From Burkholderia sp. D-99 (GTDB lineage Bacteria; Pseudomonadota; Gammaproteobacteria; Burkholderiales; Burkholderiaceae), in NCBI RefSeq assembly GCF_011605345.1, contig NZ_JAAOXM010000014.1, positions 62,001 through 126,000 of the forward strand: a stretch of 64,000 bases of DNA, read 5' to 3'. The translations under genes were made by a program, and so were the position numbers. The first letter of the stretch is position 1, and the number at the start of each line of letters is the position of its first letter. Shown here in pieces: positions 8,605-17,548 of this stretch. The notes below the pieces were generated by a model that was given only the letters and a program-made list of their open reading frames with translations, was not told where the DNA came from and ran no database searches.

Positions 8605-8928
8605 ATGAGCGAGTCGCAGAAAGAAGTGAATGTTCCTCATCAAAAAACGGCTGTCACCTACTGGTCCAATATGATTGTGTCGGCTATTGCAGTGGCATCG
8701 CCTGAATATCCCTACAATCACAAGGTCACACTGTTAAATAACGATGGCTCAAAATTTGGCGACTTTTTGCTGGATAACAGCTTTGGCCAGGCAAACAATG
8801 TCCTTGCCGGCCTATTTGTTGCTCTTTCCGATGCCGCTTCAATTGGAGTGTATGGGGTCGTAGGGGAAACCCAGGGAGGTCTCCAACTCATTTTCGGGCT
8901 TTACCTGCCTGGCCCGAACACCCAATAG
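8605..8928 (+). CDS. Small protein of unknown function, AT-rich relative to neighbours
   Basis: An ATG at 8605 follows AACTGGAGAAAGTC (good ribosome binding site) and opens 107 codons ending with TAG at 8926-8928. The product has no signal peptide; a charged start (MSESQKEVNVPHQ) is followed by alternating hydrophobic/polar segments (WSNMIVSAIAVASPEY, HKVTLLNNDGSKFGDFLLD) suggestive of a compact beta-rich domain, and a glycine-rich end (VYGVVGETQGGLQLIFGLYL). I do not recognise the family. Base composition is visibly lower in GC than the surrounding genes, and it stands alone with its own ribosome binding site and terminator inside a prophage/IS scar, so acquisition by transfer is likely. Confidence 0.75.
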   Translation: MSESQKEVNVPHQKTAVTYWSNMIVSAIAVASPEYPYNHKVTLLNNDGSKFGDFLLDNSFGQANNVLAGLFVALSDAASIGVYGVVGETQGGLQLIFGLYLPGPNTQ

Positions 8929-8995
8929 GGCGAATCGAGATCATTTGAAAATTTGAGAGCCGATTAGCCTTGGCGAGATCGGATTTTCAGAAGCG

Positions 8996-9033
8996 AAAAG
9001 GCTGCCGCGCGTTACCACGTCGGCGGCCTTTTC
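8996..9033 (+). terminator. Rho-independent terminator of the orphan small gene
   Basis: AAAAGGCTGCCG and CGGCGGCCTTTT form a hairpin with an oligo-T trailing arm, about 70 bases after the stop of the small gene. The A-rich leading arm could make it bidirectional. Confidence 0.75.
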
Positions 9034-9148
9034 CACTCTCAGCCGGTCCCAGCCGGCCTGCGCCGTTTTCCACGGGCAGGCGCCCTTGCCTACTGTTCAA
9101 AAATATCAATTAAAAAGTAAATGTATCGAATGAAAAACTCGCCGGGCA

Positions 9149-9802
9149 TCATCGCGAATCTTCCGCGTTCATCCACTCCGTCAGTCCTTCGCGCGCGTTC
9201 AATTCCAGAAATGCCGGCATCGCGCGAAGTTCCTGTATGTAGCGCGCCAGATTCGACCATGTCGTTGCCGGGCGCGGCATGTTGCGCGTCCAGCGCATCA
9301 GCATCAGCGCCAGGAAGTCGACCGTACTCAACCGATTGCCGATCAGGTACGAACGACCGTCGGACAGCAGATTGTCGAGATGCGCCATCGACGCCTCGAC
9401 TTGCCCCTGCGAAAACGCCTTCACCATCTCAGCGCATCGCGGATCGCCATCCGTCTCCGCATAGAACCAGTTTCGCATCGCAGGCAGTACGGAATTGGCC
9501 AGATAGATCATCATCTCGAACCACTCGGGACGTTCGGGCGCGCCCGGATGCGGAGCCAGGGCCGGCTCCGGATGACGTTCGGCAAGCAGCATCAACAAGG
9601 CGGCCGATTCGGTCCGCGGTACGCCGTCGACGACCAGCGTCGGCACGCGGCCGGCCGGATTCAGCCGCAGGTACTCGGCCGTATGCTGCGCACCCGTATC
9701 GATATCGACGAGGCGCGTTTCGAACGGCACACCGAGTTCGATCAGCATCCAGTGGACGGCCATGCTTGCCGCGCCGGGCGAGTAATACAGAACGTAGGAC
9801 AT
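9149..9802 (-). CDS. Glutathione S-transferase family protein
   Basis: A 217-residue GST. The thioredoxin-like half includes YYSPGAASMAVHW at residues 6-18, the cis-proline strand VPTLVVDG (53-60) and the glutathione gamma-glutamyl contact ESAALLMLLAE (65-75). The helical half ends with the conserved WTRNMPRP and AMPAFLELNAREGL segments. The start at 9802 (MSYVLYYSPG) is preferred over an upstream frame that adds 26 unlike residues; AAGGAGA lies upstream on the minus strand. It follows the RND gene (9914) at 111 bases on the same strand and may be read with it. The substrate is unknown. Confidence 0.9.
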   Translation of the reverse strand: MSYVLYYSPGAASMAVHWMLIELGVPFETRLVDIDTGAQHTAEYLRLNPAGRVPTLVVDGVPRTESAALLMLLAERHPEPALAPHPGAPERPEWFEMMIYLANSVLPAMRNWFYAETDGDPRCAEMVKAFSQGQVEASMAHLDNLLSDGRSYLIGNRLSTVDFLALMLMRWTRNMPRPATTWSNLARYIQELRAMPAFLELNAREGLTEWMNAEDSR

Positions 9803-9913
9803 GGTTTGAATCAGTCTCCTTGAGTTGAGTTGTCTGCGAGTCGCCTGCGAGCCATCCGCACGACGATCGAATTTGATCAACGCAACGCACGAAAATCAGC
9901 TGCCGGAACGGCA

Positions 9914-12900
9914 TCACTCCCCTACCGTCTCCGCCTGACGATCGTCGCGCGTCGTCACCGCTGCACGCCGGCCGCGTCGCCCGGCCGACGCCACGACACG
10001 AAACGCCACCGGCGCGAACACGAGCCCGAACACCGTCGCCGCCAGCACGCCTCCGAACGCGCCCGTGCCGATCGAGCGCCGGCTTTCCGCCCCGGCGCCC
10101 GTCGCCAGCACGAGCGGCACGACCCCGAGCAGGAACGCCATCGACGTCATCACGATCGGCCGGAATCGCGCAGCGGCCGCGTCGACCACCGCCTGCCGCA
10201 ACGACACGCCGTGACCAGCCAGGTCGCGCGCGTACTGCACGATCAGGATCGCGTTCTTCGCCGCCAGCCCGACCACGGTGATCATCCCGACCTTGAAGTA
10301 CACGTCGTTCGGCATGCCGCGCGCGAGCGCCGCCGCGATCGCGCCGATCATGCCGAGCGGCACGATCGTCAGCACGGACAGCGGGATCGTCCAGCTTTCG
10401 TACAGCGCGGCGAGCGCCATGAAGACCGCGAGCACGGACAACCCGACGAGCAGCGGCGTCTGCCGTGCGGCGACCTGCTCCTCGCGCGCCGCATCGACCC
10501 AGTCGAAGCCGATCCCGGCCGGCAGCGCACCGGCAAGCCGCTCCATCTCCGCCATCGCCGCGCCCGAACTCGTACCGGTCGCCGCCCGCCCGCTGATGTC
10601 GAGCGACGGATAGCCGTTGTACCGGTTCAGCATCACCGGGCCGATCGTCCAGTGCGGCGCGGCAATGGCCGAGAGCGGAACCATGTCGCCGGTGCGGTTC
10701 GGCACGGTCAGCGCCATCAGCTGCGCATCGGTCGCGCGTGCGACCGGATCGGCCTCGATGATCACCCGCCGCATCCGGCCCGACGCCGGAAAGTCGTTGA
10801 TGTAGTTCGAGCCGAACGTGCCGCCCAGGAGCCCCGCGATCCGCTCGAACGGCACGCCGAGCGCATACGCCTTCGCGCGATCGACATCGAGCTCGATACG
10901 CGGCGCGTCCGGCAGGTCTTCGAAATGCACGGCAGAGAGCTGCGGATCCGCCTTCGCACGTTCGGCAAGCTGCTCGCGAGCCGCCTTCAGCGCGTCGAGC
11001 CCGACCCCGCCGCGATCCTCGAGCCGGAACGTGAATCCGTCGGAATGCCCGATGCCCCGCACCGAAGGCGGTAGCGCCGCCTCGACGTCGCCATCGAGGA
11101 TCGCGCCGAAACGCCCGTTGAGCCGGTCGCGCAACGCCATCGCGTCGACGTCGCGCTGCGCCCAGTCCTTCAGTTCCACGAACGCCATCCCGACGTTCTG
11201 CCCGCTGCCCGCGAAACTCCAGCCGATCACGCTCGTCACGTTCGCAATCGCCGGCTCCGCGTGCAGGATCGCCTCCACCCGCTCGACGACCGCGAGCGTG
11301 CGCGCCTGCGTGGCGCCTGCCGGCAACTGGATCATCACCTGCAGTTGCCCCTGGTCCTCGGTGGGCAGGAAGCCGCCGGGCATCATCCAGTACAGCAGCC
11401 CGCATGCGATCACGAGCCCCGCATAGACGGCCACGGCCATGCCCGTGCGCCGCACGGCGAACACGGCAACGCGGCGATAGCCGGATTCGGCGCGCGCGAA
11501 AGCCGCACCGAACCGGTCGGCCAGGCGCGCGCCGATGCCGCGTCGCGTCGCACGCGCGGCTCCGCCGTCGTGTCGCGCGACGGGCTTCAGCAGGTTCGCG
11601 CACAGCGCGGGCGTGAGCGACAGCGCCATGAACGACGACACCAGCATCGACGCGATCATCGACACCGCGAACTGCCGGTAGATGCCGCCGACACTGCCCG
11701 GGAAAAACGCCATCGGCACGAACACGGCGGTCAGCACCGCGGTCACGCCGACGATCGCCCCGCCGATCCGCTTCATGGCCCGGCGCGTGGCGTCGCGCGG
11801 CGACACGCCCTCCTCCATCACGCGATGCACGCTCTCGACGACGACGATCGCATCGTCGACGAGGATGCCGATCGCCAGCACGAGGCCGAACATCGTGAAC
11901 ACGTTGATCGACAGCCCGAACGCCCACATCGCGACGAATGCGCCCATCAGCGTGACCGGGATCACGACAGTCGGCACCAGCGTGTAGCGCAGGTCGCGCA
12001 GGAACAGCCACATCACGCAGAACACCAGCACGACAGCCTCGACGAGCGTCAGCACGACTTCGTGGATCGCGATCTTGACGAAATGCGCGCCGTCGAACGG
12101 AATCTCGACCGCGACGCCCGGCGGCAGCGTCCGCGACAGCTCGGCGAGCCGCGCGCGAATCGCATTCGACGTTTCGAGCGCATTGCCGCGCGGGCCGAGC
12201 TGGATGCCGACCGTCGCGGCCGGCCGGCCGTTCAGCCGCGAATAGAACGAATAGTCGTCGCGGCCGATCTCGACGCGCGCGACGTCGGCGACGCGCACCG
12301 CCGAACCGTCCTGCTTCGACTTCAGCACGATCCGGCCGAACTCCTCGGGCGACGTCAGCTGCCCCTTGACCACGACCGTCGCGGTGAGCTGCTGGCCATG
12401 CACGAACGGCGCGTCGCCGATCGCGCCGGCCGTGACCGTCGCATTCTGCGCGCTGATCGCCGCGATCACGTCGTCGGCACCGAGGTCGTATTCGCGCAAC
12501 TTGACCGGATCGAGCCAGACCCGCAGCGCCTCGCCGGCATCCCACAGCTCGGCCGCACCGACACCCGGCGCGCGCTTCAACTCGCGCAGCACGTAGCGGT
12601 TCAGGTAATCGCCGAGCTGCGCGGAATCGCGCGTGCCGTCGGTCGACGTCAGCGTGACGAGCATCAGGAACGTGTTCGCTGCCTTGAACACGCCGATCCC
12701 CTGCTGGACGACCTGCTGCGGCAGCCGCGGCTCGACCTGCTTCAAGCGGTTGTTGACGTCGACGAGCGCGATGTCCGGATCGGTACCGGGCGAAAACGTC
12801 ACGTCGATCTCGAGGTTGCCGTGACCGTCGCTGCTCGTCTCGTAGTACAGCAGCCCGTCGGCGCCGTCGAGGCTTTCCTCGATGATGCTGCCGACGTCGG

Positions 12901-13075
12901 CATCGACCGTCTCGGTCGACGCGCCCGGATAGGCCGCGGTGATCACGACCCGCGGCGGCGCCAGGCGCGGATACTGCGCGATCGGCAGTTGTGGAATGGC
13001 CAGCACGCCCGCGACGACGATCGCGAGCGCGACGATCCAGGCAAAGACGGGACGGTCGATGAAGAATGACGGCAT
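9914..13075 (-). CDS. RND-family efflux pump inner-membrane subunit (AcrB/HAE1 type)
   Basis: The 1053-residue protein has standard AcrB length and layout: first membrane helix at residues 10-28 (FAWIVALAIVVAGVLAIPQL), porter domain beginning PRVVITAAYPGAS, six-helix bundle with the proton-relay pair in GILVDDAIVVVES, a second periplasmic loop and the C-terminal six-helix bundle. It would be a proton-driven exporter. Oddly, neither a membrane-fusion partner nor an outer-membrane channel is adjacent. It starts 21 bases after the PmbA-like gene, at the end of the yejABEF-tldD-pmbA series, so its cargo could be linked to what those genes import or process; this is inference. It must borrow the other subunits, or they lie elsewhere. 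Confidence 0.92.
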   Translation of the reverse strand: MPSFFIDRPVFAWIVALAIVVAGVLAIPQLPIAQYPRLAPPRVVITAAYPGASTETVDADVGSIIEESLDGADGLLYYETSSDGHGNLEIDVTFSPGTDPDIALVDVNNRLKQVEPRLPQQVVQQGIGVFKAANTFLMLVTLTSTDGTRDSAQLGDYLNRYVLRELKRAPGVGAAELWDAGEALRVWLDPVKLREYDLGADDVIAAISAQNATVTAGAIGDAPFVHGQQLTATVVVKGQLTSPEEFGRIVLKSKQDGSAVRVADVARVEIGRDDYSFYSRLNGRPAATVGIQLGPRGNALETSNAIRARLAELSRTLPPGVAVEIPFDGAHFVKIAIHEVVLTLVEAVVLVFCVMWLFLRDLRYTLVPTVVIPVTLMGAFVAMWAFGLSINVFTMFGLVLAIGILVDDAIVVVESVHRVMEEGVSPRDATRRAMKRIGGAIVGVTAVLTAVFVPMAFFPGSVGGIYRQFAVSMIASMLVSSFMALSLTPALCANLLKPVARHDGGAARATRRGIGARLADRFGAAFARAESGYRRVAVFAVRRTGMAVAVYAGLVIACGLLYWMMPGGFLPTEDQGQLQVMIQLPAGATQARTLAVVERVEAILHAEPAIANVTSVIGWSFAGSGQNVGMAFVELKDWAQRDVDAMALRDRLNGRFGAILDGDVEAALPPSVRGIGHSDGFTFRLEDRGGVGLDALKAAREQLAERAKADPQLSAVHFEDLPDAPRIELDVDRAKAYALGVPFERIAGLLGGTFGSNYINDFPASGRMRRVIIEADPVARATDAQLMALTVPNRTGDMVPLSAIAAPHWTIGPVMLNRYNGYPSLDISGRAATGTSSGAAMAEMERLAGALPAGIGFDWVDAAREEQVAARQTPLLVGLSVLAVFMALAALYESWTIPLSVLTIVPLGMIGAIAAALARGMPNDVYFKVGMITVVGLAAKNAILIVQYARDLAGHGVSLRQAVVDAAAARFRPIVMTSMAFLLGVVPLVLATGAGAESRRSIGTGAFGGVLAATVFGLVFAPVAFRVVASAGRRGRRAAVTTRDDRQAETVGE

Positions 13076-13096
13076 CGGCGAGTGTCGGCGAACGCC

Positions 13097-14458
13097 CTAC
13101 AGCGTGAGTTCGAACGCGCGCGCGAGCAGCCCCGGCAGTTGCGCGCCCCCGGTGGCGCGTTCGCCGTACGTGTCGTCGTTCGCGAGCAGCGTCGGCACCG
13201 CGCCGAGCTGCTCGAGCTCCGGCCCGAACAGCCGGTAGAAGCTGTCGTCGAACCGCATCGCGTCGACCGGCGCGACAATGCGCCCGCCTTCGACCCAGAA
13301 CGTCGCGAAGCGCGTCATCCCCGTCATCCGGCAGGCGATCGGGTCCGAGAAGTTCAAGTACCAGAGGTTGCCGACGTAGAGCCCCGTGTCGAGCGCGGCC
13401 AGCACGTCGGCATCCGCGAGCGTGCCGCCCGCGATCGCCAGCGACTGCGGCGATTCGCCGTTGTCCGCGCCGTTCGGCGCGCGCCCGTGCTCGCGCGCGG
13501 TGCGTGCGCTCACGAGTTGCCCTTCCCCCCGCCCGCCGACGACGAGCGGCACGCTGTCGCGCCGGTAGCCGTCCGCATTGAACGCCGGCGCGAGGCCCAG
13601 CGACAGATCCTCGGTGATCGACACGCGCGGATCGAGCGCGACCTCGCCGGCGTACAGGCGATGCAGCGGGCTGCGCGCGCTCGCCAGCGCGCGCGCCGAA
13701 AAGCCGCTCCAGCCAAGCAGGCTCGTCATCTCGTGGACGGCGTCCGGCGCGAAATACGCACGGTAGCGCCCGGGCGCAAGCGCCTTCGGCGTGCGGCCGA
13801 GCACGGGCAGCCGCGCGGCGGCCGCCTCGACGCGGGCGGCGAACGCCGCATCGCGCCAGTCGTCCCCCGCATAGACGGTCTTGATCGCCCGTCCGCTCGG
13901 GTCGTACAGCGACCAGCTGAAGTTGAAGTTCTCGACCTCGTACCAGCCGCGACTGCCGGTCGACGACGCGAAGCCGCGCGCCAGCGTGCCGCCCGCGTAA
14001 AAGCCGACGAAGTCGAGCCCGCGCGCGCATTCGGTCACGATGCGCGCGAGCCCGTCCGCATCCGGCAGGCGCCCGGTGCGGCGCGTTTCCTGAACCCACG
14101 ACGAGGTATCGAACAGCAGGTGCGGATCGTCCGGCGCATCGCGCAGGCCGTCGCGCAGCACGGCCAGCGCGGCCGCCAGTTCGGGCAGGTCCGCCGCCGG
14201 ATCGCCGCAGACGGTCAGCGCCGAGTGCGCTTGCCGCGCCCCGTCGACGAGCCGCACGGACAGTCGCCCCTGCGTGACGCGGCCGGTCTGGCGGATCCTG
14301 CCGCCATTGAAGCGGATGAAGTCGGACGTTTCGCCGGAGAAGCCGAGCAGGACGGTTTCGGCCGGCGCCGTCAGCCGTTGTGCCTCGTCGGCGAGCCGGG
14401 TGAAATGCGCATGCCAGTCGATGCCGGCGCGGCGTGCCATCGGATCGAATCCTGTCAT
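13097..14458 (-). CDS. PmbA/TldE-like subunit of a TldD/PmbA metallopeptidase
   Basis: The 453-residue protein belongs to the TldD/PmbA (U62) family; RNGG/FNGGRIRQTGRVTQGRLSV near residue 50, DFVGFYAGGTLARGFASS and GLYVGNLWYLNFSDP near the C-terminus are family features. It lacks an HExxxH motif, as expected of the non-catalytic PmbA/TldE partner. Its ATG overlaps the TldD-like stop by one base (TGATG), so the two are probably made in equal amounts as a heterodimer. In E. coli TldD/TldE trims peptides such as the microcin B17 leader and degrades CcdA. Its position after a YejABEF importer suggests a role on imported peptides. Confidence 0.88.
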   Translation of the reverse strand: MTGFDPMARRAGIDWHAHFTRLADEAQRLTAPAETVLLGFSGETSDFIRFNGGRIRQTGRVTQGRLSVRLVDGARQAHSALTVCGDPAADLPELAAALAVLRDGLRDAPDDPHLLFDTSSWVQETRRTGRLPDADGLARIVTECARGLDFVGFYAGGTLARGFASSTGSRGWYEVENFNFSWSLYDPSGRAIKTVYAGDDWRDAAFAARVEAAAARLPVLGRTPKALAPGRYRAYFAPDAVHEMTSLLGWSGFSARALASARSPLHRLYAGEVALDPRVSITEDLSLGLAPAFNADGYRRDSVPLVVGGRGEGQLVSARTAREHGRAPNGADNGESPQSLAIAGGTLADADVLAALDTGLYVGNLWYLNFSDPIACRMTGMTRFATFWVEGGRIVAPVDAMRFDDSFYRLFGPELEQLGAVPTLLANDDTYGERATGGAQLPGLLARAFELTL

Positions 14459-15909
14459 CACGCCCCTCCGAATACGTCGACGCCGGCGAACACGCAGGCC
14501 GGCGCGGCGTGGCCGACACGGATGATCTGCGCGGGTTCGCCCTTCCCGCAGTAAGGCGTGCCGTAGATGCCGAACGTGCCCGCATCGCCCACCGCGCGCA
14601 GGCTGCGCCAGAACTGTGCGGAGATGCCGCGGTAGTTCGGGCGCTTGACGACCTGCGTGAGCCGGCCGTTCTCGATCAGTTGCCCGAATTCGCAACCGAA
14701 CTGGAATTTGTTGCGGTGGTCGTCGATCGACCAGGACGTGTTGGTGCGCATCAGGATCCCGTGCTCGGTACCCGCGATCAGCGCATCGAGCGACTGGTCG
14801 CCGGGTTCGACATTCAGGTTAGCCATCCGGTCGATCGGCGCGCGGTTCCAGCTCGACGCGCGCGAGTTGGCCACACCCGGCAGGCCCGCACGCTGCTGTG
14901 ACAGCGCCCCGCCGAGCAGCCGTTCGAGCACGCCGTTGCGAATCAGGTACTGCTTGCGCGCCGGCATGCCGTCGTCGTCGAACGAGTAGGACGCGGCTTC
15001 GGCGGCCGACTCGGGATCGAACGTGACGTTCAGCAGCGGCGAGCCGTACTGATAGTGCCCAACCATCTCCGGCTTGACGAAGCTCGATCCGGCGAAGTTG
15101 CGTTCGTCGCCGAGGATCCGGTCGAGTTCGAGCGGATGGCCGATCGACTCGTGGATCTGCAGCATCATCTGGTCCGGCATCAGCAGCAGGTCGCGCCGGC
15201 CGGTCGGGCAGTTCGGCGCGGCGAGCAGTTGCAGCGCCTCGTCGGCGACGCGCGCGCCGGCGCCGTCGAAGCCGTAGCGCGCCAGCACGTCGATGCCGCC
15301 CTGCGCCAGCGTGCCCGATTGACCGAGCGAGCGTGTCTGCGTGTCGCCGTCGGCGTGGGCGACCGCGTGCAGTTCGGGCATCAGGAAGCGGAACCGCTGG
15401 TCGATCCGGACGCCGTCGCTCGTCAGATAACACTGCTCCGTGTTGACGATCATCACGCTCGCCACACGCTCGACGATGCGCGCGCCGAGGTTCGCCGCCG
15501 CGCATTCGTGCGCGAGACGCTCGATCCATTCCGCGCGCGACGGCAGCGCCGCATCGACATCGGGCGACGCATGGGTGCCGCTCGCCTGCGGGCGCGCAGC
15601 CTGGCGATGATCGACCAGCGCCCACGGCGCGCTTGCCCGTGCCCGCGCGGTCGCGATGTCGAGCGCCGCCTGCAGCCCGGCCGGGGACAGGTCGGGCGTC
15701 GCCGCATAGCCCGCGCCCGTGCCGGCCCAGGCCATCAGCATCGCGCCGCGCTCGCGCGTGCGCGAGAACGGCTGCGCGACGTCGTTACGCACCGCATGTT
15801 CGTCGATCGTCTCGTCGACGATGCGCAGCGACCAGAAATCGGCGTCACTGCGCAACCCCTGCGCCGCCTGTACGGCTCGGGCGCCCGGCGCCCGGTTCTC
15901 GTCAATCAT
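14458..15909 (-). CDS. TldD-like catalytic subunit of a TldD/PmbA metallopeptidase
   Basis: This 483-residue protein carries the zinc motif HESIGH (HExxxH) at residues 253-258, followed by the family strands GSPLLNVTFDPE and, near the C-terminus, GTPYCGKGEPAQ, whose cysteine corresponds to the third zinc ligand of TldD. It is therefore expected to be an active peptidase that unfolds and cleaves peptides in the central cavity of a TldD/TldE heterodimer. Its start overlaps the end of the YejF-like gene by eight bases, placing importer and peptidase on one message. The sequence differs strongly from the housekeeping TldD I would expect in Burkholderia, so I regard it as a specialised paralogue (inference). 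Confidence 0.9.
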   Translation of the reverse strand: MIDENRAPGARAVQAAQGLRSDADFWSLRIVDETIDEHAVRNDVAQPFSRTRERGAMLMAWAGTGAGYAATPDLSPAGLQAALDIATARARASAPWALVDHRQAARPQASGTHASPDVDAALPSRAEWIERLAHECAAANLGARIVERVASVMIVNTEQCYLTSDGVRIDQRFRFLMPELHAVAHADGDTQTRSLGQSGTLAQGGIDVLARYGFDGAGARVADEALQLLAAPNCPTGRRDLLLMPDQMMLQIHESIGHPLELDRILGDERNFAGSSFVKPEMVGHYQYGSPLLNVTFDPESAAEAASYSFDDDGMPARKQYLIRNGVLERLLGGALSQQRAGLPGVANSRASSWNRAPIDRMANLNVEPGDQSLDALIAGTEHGILMRTNTSWSIDDHRNKFQFGCEFGQLIENGRLTQVVKRPNYRGISAQFWRSLRAVGDAGTFGIYGTPYCGKGEPAQIIRVGHAAPACVFAGVDVFGGA

Positions 15910-17548
15910 CGGTTCTCTCTTGCCTCTCCTGCGCGGCGCGCTCCGGCGCCAGCAGGGACGACGCGAGCAGCGCCCGCGTGTAAGGATGGGATGGCGCGTG
16001 CAGCACGTCGAGCGTCTCGCCCTCCTCCACCACGCGCCCCGCCTTCATCACGACGACCCGGTGGGCCATCGCGCGCATCACCGCCAGATCGTGCGTGATG
16101 AACAGGTAGCTGAGTTTGTACTTCTTTTGCAGATTCGTCAGCAGATTCAATACCTGCTTCTGGATCGACACGTCGAGCGCGCTCGTCGGCTCGTCGAGCA
16201 CCAGCAGTTCCGGCTCCACCGCCAGCGCCCGCGCGATCGCGATCCGCTGCCGCTGCCCGCCGGAAAACTCGTGCGGATAGCGCAGCATCGCCTCGGCCGG
16301 CAGGCCGACCTCCTGCAGCAGCGCGGCGATCCGCGCCCGCCGTGCGTCGCCGGCCACCTGCGGCCGGTGTACGCCCAGCCCCTCGCCGACGATCTGCTCG
16401 ACCGTCATGCGCGGCGACAGCGAGCCGAACGGATCCTGGAACACCACCTGCATGCGCCCGTACAGCGTGCGCCGGCCCTGCGTCGTGCGCAGCGACGCCA
16501 GCGGCATGCCGTCGATCTCGATCCCGCCCGACGCCGGCCGCTGCAGGCCGAGCACCGCAGCCGCGAGCGTCGATTTCCCCGAGCCCGACTCGCCGACGAT
16601 CCCGAGCGTTTCGCCGCGCTTCAGGCTCAACTGCACGTCATGCACGGCGCGGAACGTCGTCTTGCCCAGCACCGAGCGCCAGCCCTTTGCCGTCATGCGG
16701 TAGTCGACGGCGAGGTGCCGCACGTCGAGGATCGTCTGCGCGCCAGCGGCGACCGGCTCGAGCGCCCGTTGCGGCGCACTGTCGAGCAGCCGGCGCGTAT
16801 ACGGATGCTGCGGTGCCGCGAACAGTGCGGCGGTCGTGTTGGTCTCCACCAGCACGCCCTTCTCCATCACGGCCACGCGCTGCGCGAAGCGCCGCACGAG
16901 GTTCAGGTCGTGCGTGATCAGCAGCACGGCCATCCCGCGCGCGGCGGCCTCCCGCTCCTGCAAGTCGATCAGCAGGTCGACGATCTGCTGGCGCACCGTC
17001 ACGTCGAGCGCCGTCGTCGGCTCGTCGGCGAGCAGCAGCCGCGGCCGGCACGCCAGCGCCATCGCGATCATCGCGCGTTGCCGCTGCCCGCCCGACAGCT
17101 GATGCGGGAAACTGTCGATGCGCCGCTCCGGCTCGGGAATCCCGGTGCGCCGCAGCAGCGCGATCCCGCGCTCGCGCGCGTCGCCCGGGCGCAGCCCCTC
17201 GTGCAGCCGCAGGCTCTCGGCGATCTGCTTGCCGATCGTATACAGCGGATTGAGCGCCGTCATCGGCTCCTGGAACACCATTGCGATATCGGCACCGCGG
17301 ATCCCGCGCATCTGCTGCTCGGTCTTCGCGAGCAGATCCTCGCCGTCGAACAGCATCCGCCCCGACAGCGTCGCCTGCTGTGCGAGCCGCAGGATCGACA
17401 GCGCGGTCACGCTCTTGCCCGACCCCGACTCGCCGACGAGCGCCACGCGCTCGCCGCGGCCGATCGACAGGCTCAGGTCCTGGACGGCCGCGTTCGCGCC
17501 GAAATGCGCGGAAAACCCGTCGATCTGCAGCAACGGTCTCGTCATCAT
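15902..17548 (-). CDS. yejF: YejF-like peptide ABC transporter, fused double ATPase
   Basis: The 548-residue protein contains two complete ABC ATPase domains in tandem. The first has Walker A GESGSGKS near residue 41, signature LSGGQRQR and Walker B LLLADEPTTALD; the second has GESGSGKST, FSGGQRQR and LLVLDEPTSALD. Fused double ATPases of this length are typical of YejF, which powers the YejABE importer for peptides and, in enterobacteria, microcin C. The start ATGATG is at 17548 or 17545; the former overlaps the yejE stop by four bases. It overlaps the next gene (TldD-like) by eight bases, so translation is likely coupled. Confidence 0.9.
   Translation of the reverse strand: MMTRPLLQIDGFSAHFGANAAVQDLSLSIGRGERVALVGESGSGKSVTALSILRLAQQATLSGRMLFDGEDLLAKTEQQMRGIRGADIAMVFQEPMTALNPLYTIGKQIAESLRLHEGLRPGDARERGIALLRRTGIPEPERRIDSFPHQLSGGQRQRAMIAMALACRPRLLLADEPTTALDVTVRQQIVDLLIDLQEREAAARGMAVLLITHDLNLVRRFAQRVAVMEKGVLVETNTTAALFAAPQHPYTRRLLDSAPQRALEPVAAGAQTILDVRHLAVDYRMTAKGWRSVLGKTTFRAVHDVQLSLKRGETLGIVGESGSGKSTLAAAVLGLQRPASGGIEIDGMPLASLRTTQGRRTLYGRMQVVFQDPFGSLSPRMTVEQIVGEGLGVHRPQVAGDARRARIAALLQEVGLPAEAMLRYPHEFSGGQRQRIAIARALAVEPELLVLDEPTSALDVSIQKQVLNLLTNLQKKYKLSYLFITHDLAVMRAMAHRVVVMKAGRVVEEGETLDVLHAPSHPYTRALLASSLLAPERAAQERQERTDD

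Noticed and set aside
11261..13069. Long plus-strand frame (602 codons) opposite the RND gene
   Set aside because: It is a shadow of the high-GC RND coding frame: His/Arg/Asp-rich without domains.
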